Shown here piece by piece: positions 5,930 through 6,701 of a DNA stretch of 6,701 nucleotides (position 1 is its first letter; each line of letters opens with the position of its first letter). Under the pieces are notes generated by a model. The model was not told the DNA's origin, did not search any database, and saw nothing but the letters and a program-made list of their open reading frames with translations. This DNA comes from Bacteroidia bacterium (GTDB taxonomy: Bacteria; Bacteroidota; Bacteroidia; Bacteroidales; UBA12481), in contig JAPLDV010000794.1 in assembly GCA_026391235.1 (NCBI GenBank), positions 1 through 6,701 on the forward strand, written 5' to 3'. Both the position numbers and the translations under genes were made by a program.

Positions 5930-6615
5930 TGATTGAAATTAAAACCTTAACAATCTCAAAAATGAAAAAAATAATAATTCTTGTGCTTGCCTTTAGCACC
6001 ACTGTTTCAGTATTTAGCCAATTAGTAATTACCCAGCAAACAATACACGAGTACGATAATATTAAAATCAGAACTCTTGAAATCTACAAAAAGGATGATT
6101 CTTCTGGTAAAAAAGATGAGATTAATATTGACCAGTTGCATGTAGATTCAAAATTTGAAAAATTAATTGGTAAAGAATACAAGAAAGAAAAAGTCTATGA
6201 TGATGCTGCCGGTTTACCGGCTGATATGAAAATCAATCAGGAAAACTTATCCAAATTAAATCATCCTTACAGGAAGCAACGAATTACCATACCCGGATTA
6301 GAATTGATGCTTCCTGTTGATAAAAGAGAGTTGGTCGAACTTATGCTCTCAACTCCGCAATATCACATTGTCCTGGAGAATGGCAAGGAGATTTATGTTG
6401 GCATGACTGCTGACCAACTCTCGGCCATTTTCCCAAAATCTTACTCTAAAAAATATCTTGAAGAATTAGGCGAATGGCAGGGAAAATACAGGGTTGTGAT
6501 ATTTTTTACAGATGTATTCCAAGGGGAAACAAGAATATGGGACAGAACGCTCGGACTGATTATTAATAAAGAATCAATGAAAGTTGAATTGATTTACACA
6601 AACACTCCTAATTGA
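5929..6615 (+). CDS. Exported protein of unknown function following the M23 gene
   Basis: The longest frame (228 residues) begins at 5929 and overlaps the M23 stop codon in TAATG. A better start is the in-frame ATG at 5962 (M12). It gives MKKIIILVLAFSTTVSVFSQ, a standard signal peptide with likely cleavage after FS or FSQ, and a precursor of 217 residues. With the 5929 start, 11 polar residues would precede it. There is no lipobox. The mature chain is rich in Lys and Glu and has no cysteine. It ends in a compact-looking region containing VGMTADQLSAIFPKS (residues 157-171 from 5929), recalling the GMT-x-x-x-L helix start of BamE/SmpA-like small domains; this resemblance is weak. I do not recognise the family. 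Tight spacing suggests a partner, inhibitor or assembly factor for the peptidase; that is inference. Confidence 0.75.
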   Translation: MIEIKTLTISKMKKIIILVLAFSTTVSVFSQLVITQQTIHEYDNIKIRTLEIYKKDDSSGKKDEINIDQLHVDSKFEKLIGKEYKKEKVYDDAAGLPADMKINQENLSKLNHPYRKQRITIPGLELMLPVDKRELVELMLSTPQYHIVLENGKEIYVGMTADQLSAIFPKSYSKKYLEELGEWQGKYRVVIFFTDVFQGETRIWDRTLGLIINKESMKVELIYTNTPN

Positions 6616-6634
6616 TAAATACTTTTTCAACCTG

Positions 6635-6680
6635 AAGCCCCCCATAACCCGAGGTGGTGTGGGGGGCTTTCCTTACTCAG
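6635..6680 (+). terminator. Strong intrinsic terminator
   Basis: AAGCCCCCCA (6635-6644) pairs perfectly with TGGGGGGCTT (6660-6669), a 10-bp GC-rich stem around a 15-base loop, followed by the T-rich stretch TTTCCTTACT. It begins 20 bp after the last stop and marks the end of the operon. The A-rich start of the stem gives only a weak reverse signal for genes beyond 6701. Confidence 0.9.
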
Positions 6681-6701
6681 TCACCGGAATATCGTTCTTC
6701 T

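Noticed and set aside
5700..6002. Minus-strand 100-codon frame at the M23/exported-protein junction
   Set aside because: It is antisense to the HxH region and the next signal peptide, both of which are well supported on the plus strand.

Overview
The window looks like an accessory region of a Bacteroidota chromosome (Bacteroidales, Cytophagales or a close relative). The support is indirect but consistent. The DNA is mostly AT-rich, and the starts lack Shine-Dalgarno sequences. There are four lipoprotein-type signal peptides and two proteins of the '6-bladed beta-propeller' lipoprotein type that is characteristic of this phylum. One candidate promoter resembles the TTTG / TAnnTTTG type.

Layout. 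Bases 1-330 hold no convincing gene. They contain two short perfect dyads (141-155, 158-168), three tandem 24-bp repeats (191-262) that could be a mobile-element end or a protein-binding array, and a promoter-like sequence that begins inside the last repeat. An orphan ORF of doubtful reality (331-552) follows. Two tandem genes (573-845, 888-1172) encode small secreted proteins with eight mature cysteines in nearly identical spacing, and are clearly paralogues. A long two-tier hairpin (1253-1307) separates them from three lipoprotein genes: a six-bladed propeller (1356-2528), a thioredoxin-fold protein with a CxxC pair (2531-3148) and a second propeller (3184-4464). Only 4 bp further on is a lipoprotein with a C-terminal M23 (LytM-type) peptidase domain (4469-5929). 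It overlaps by one base a gene for an exported protein of unknown function (5929-6615, probably translated from 5962). A strong intrinsic terminator (6635-6669) closes the block.

How the genes may work together. From 1356 to 6615 all genes are co-directional and nearly contiguous, so one long operon or two abutting ones are plausible. Every product appears to be exported, most as lipoproteins. Small Cys-rich exported peptides beside propeller lipoproteins and a thioredoxin-like lipoprotein resemble the Bacteroidota neighbourhoods that carry NVEALA-type peptides. The canonical NVEALA motif is absent here, however, and the function of such clusters is not known to me. The hypothesis worth testing is that the thioredoxin-like lipoprotein acts on the disulfides of the 8-Cys peptides and that the propellers bind or display them. 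The M23 gene has visibly higher GC in its first half and may be a separate, later-joined module.
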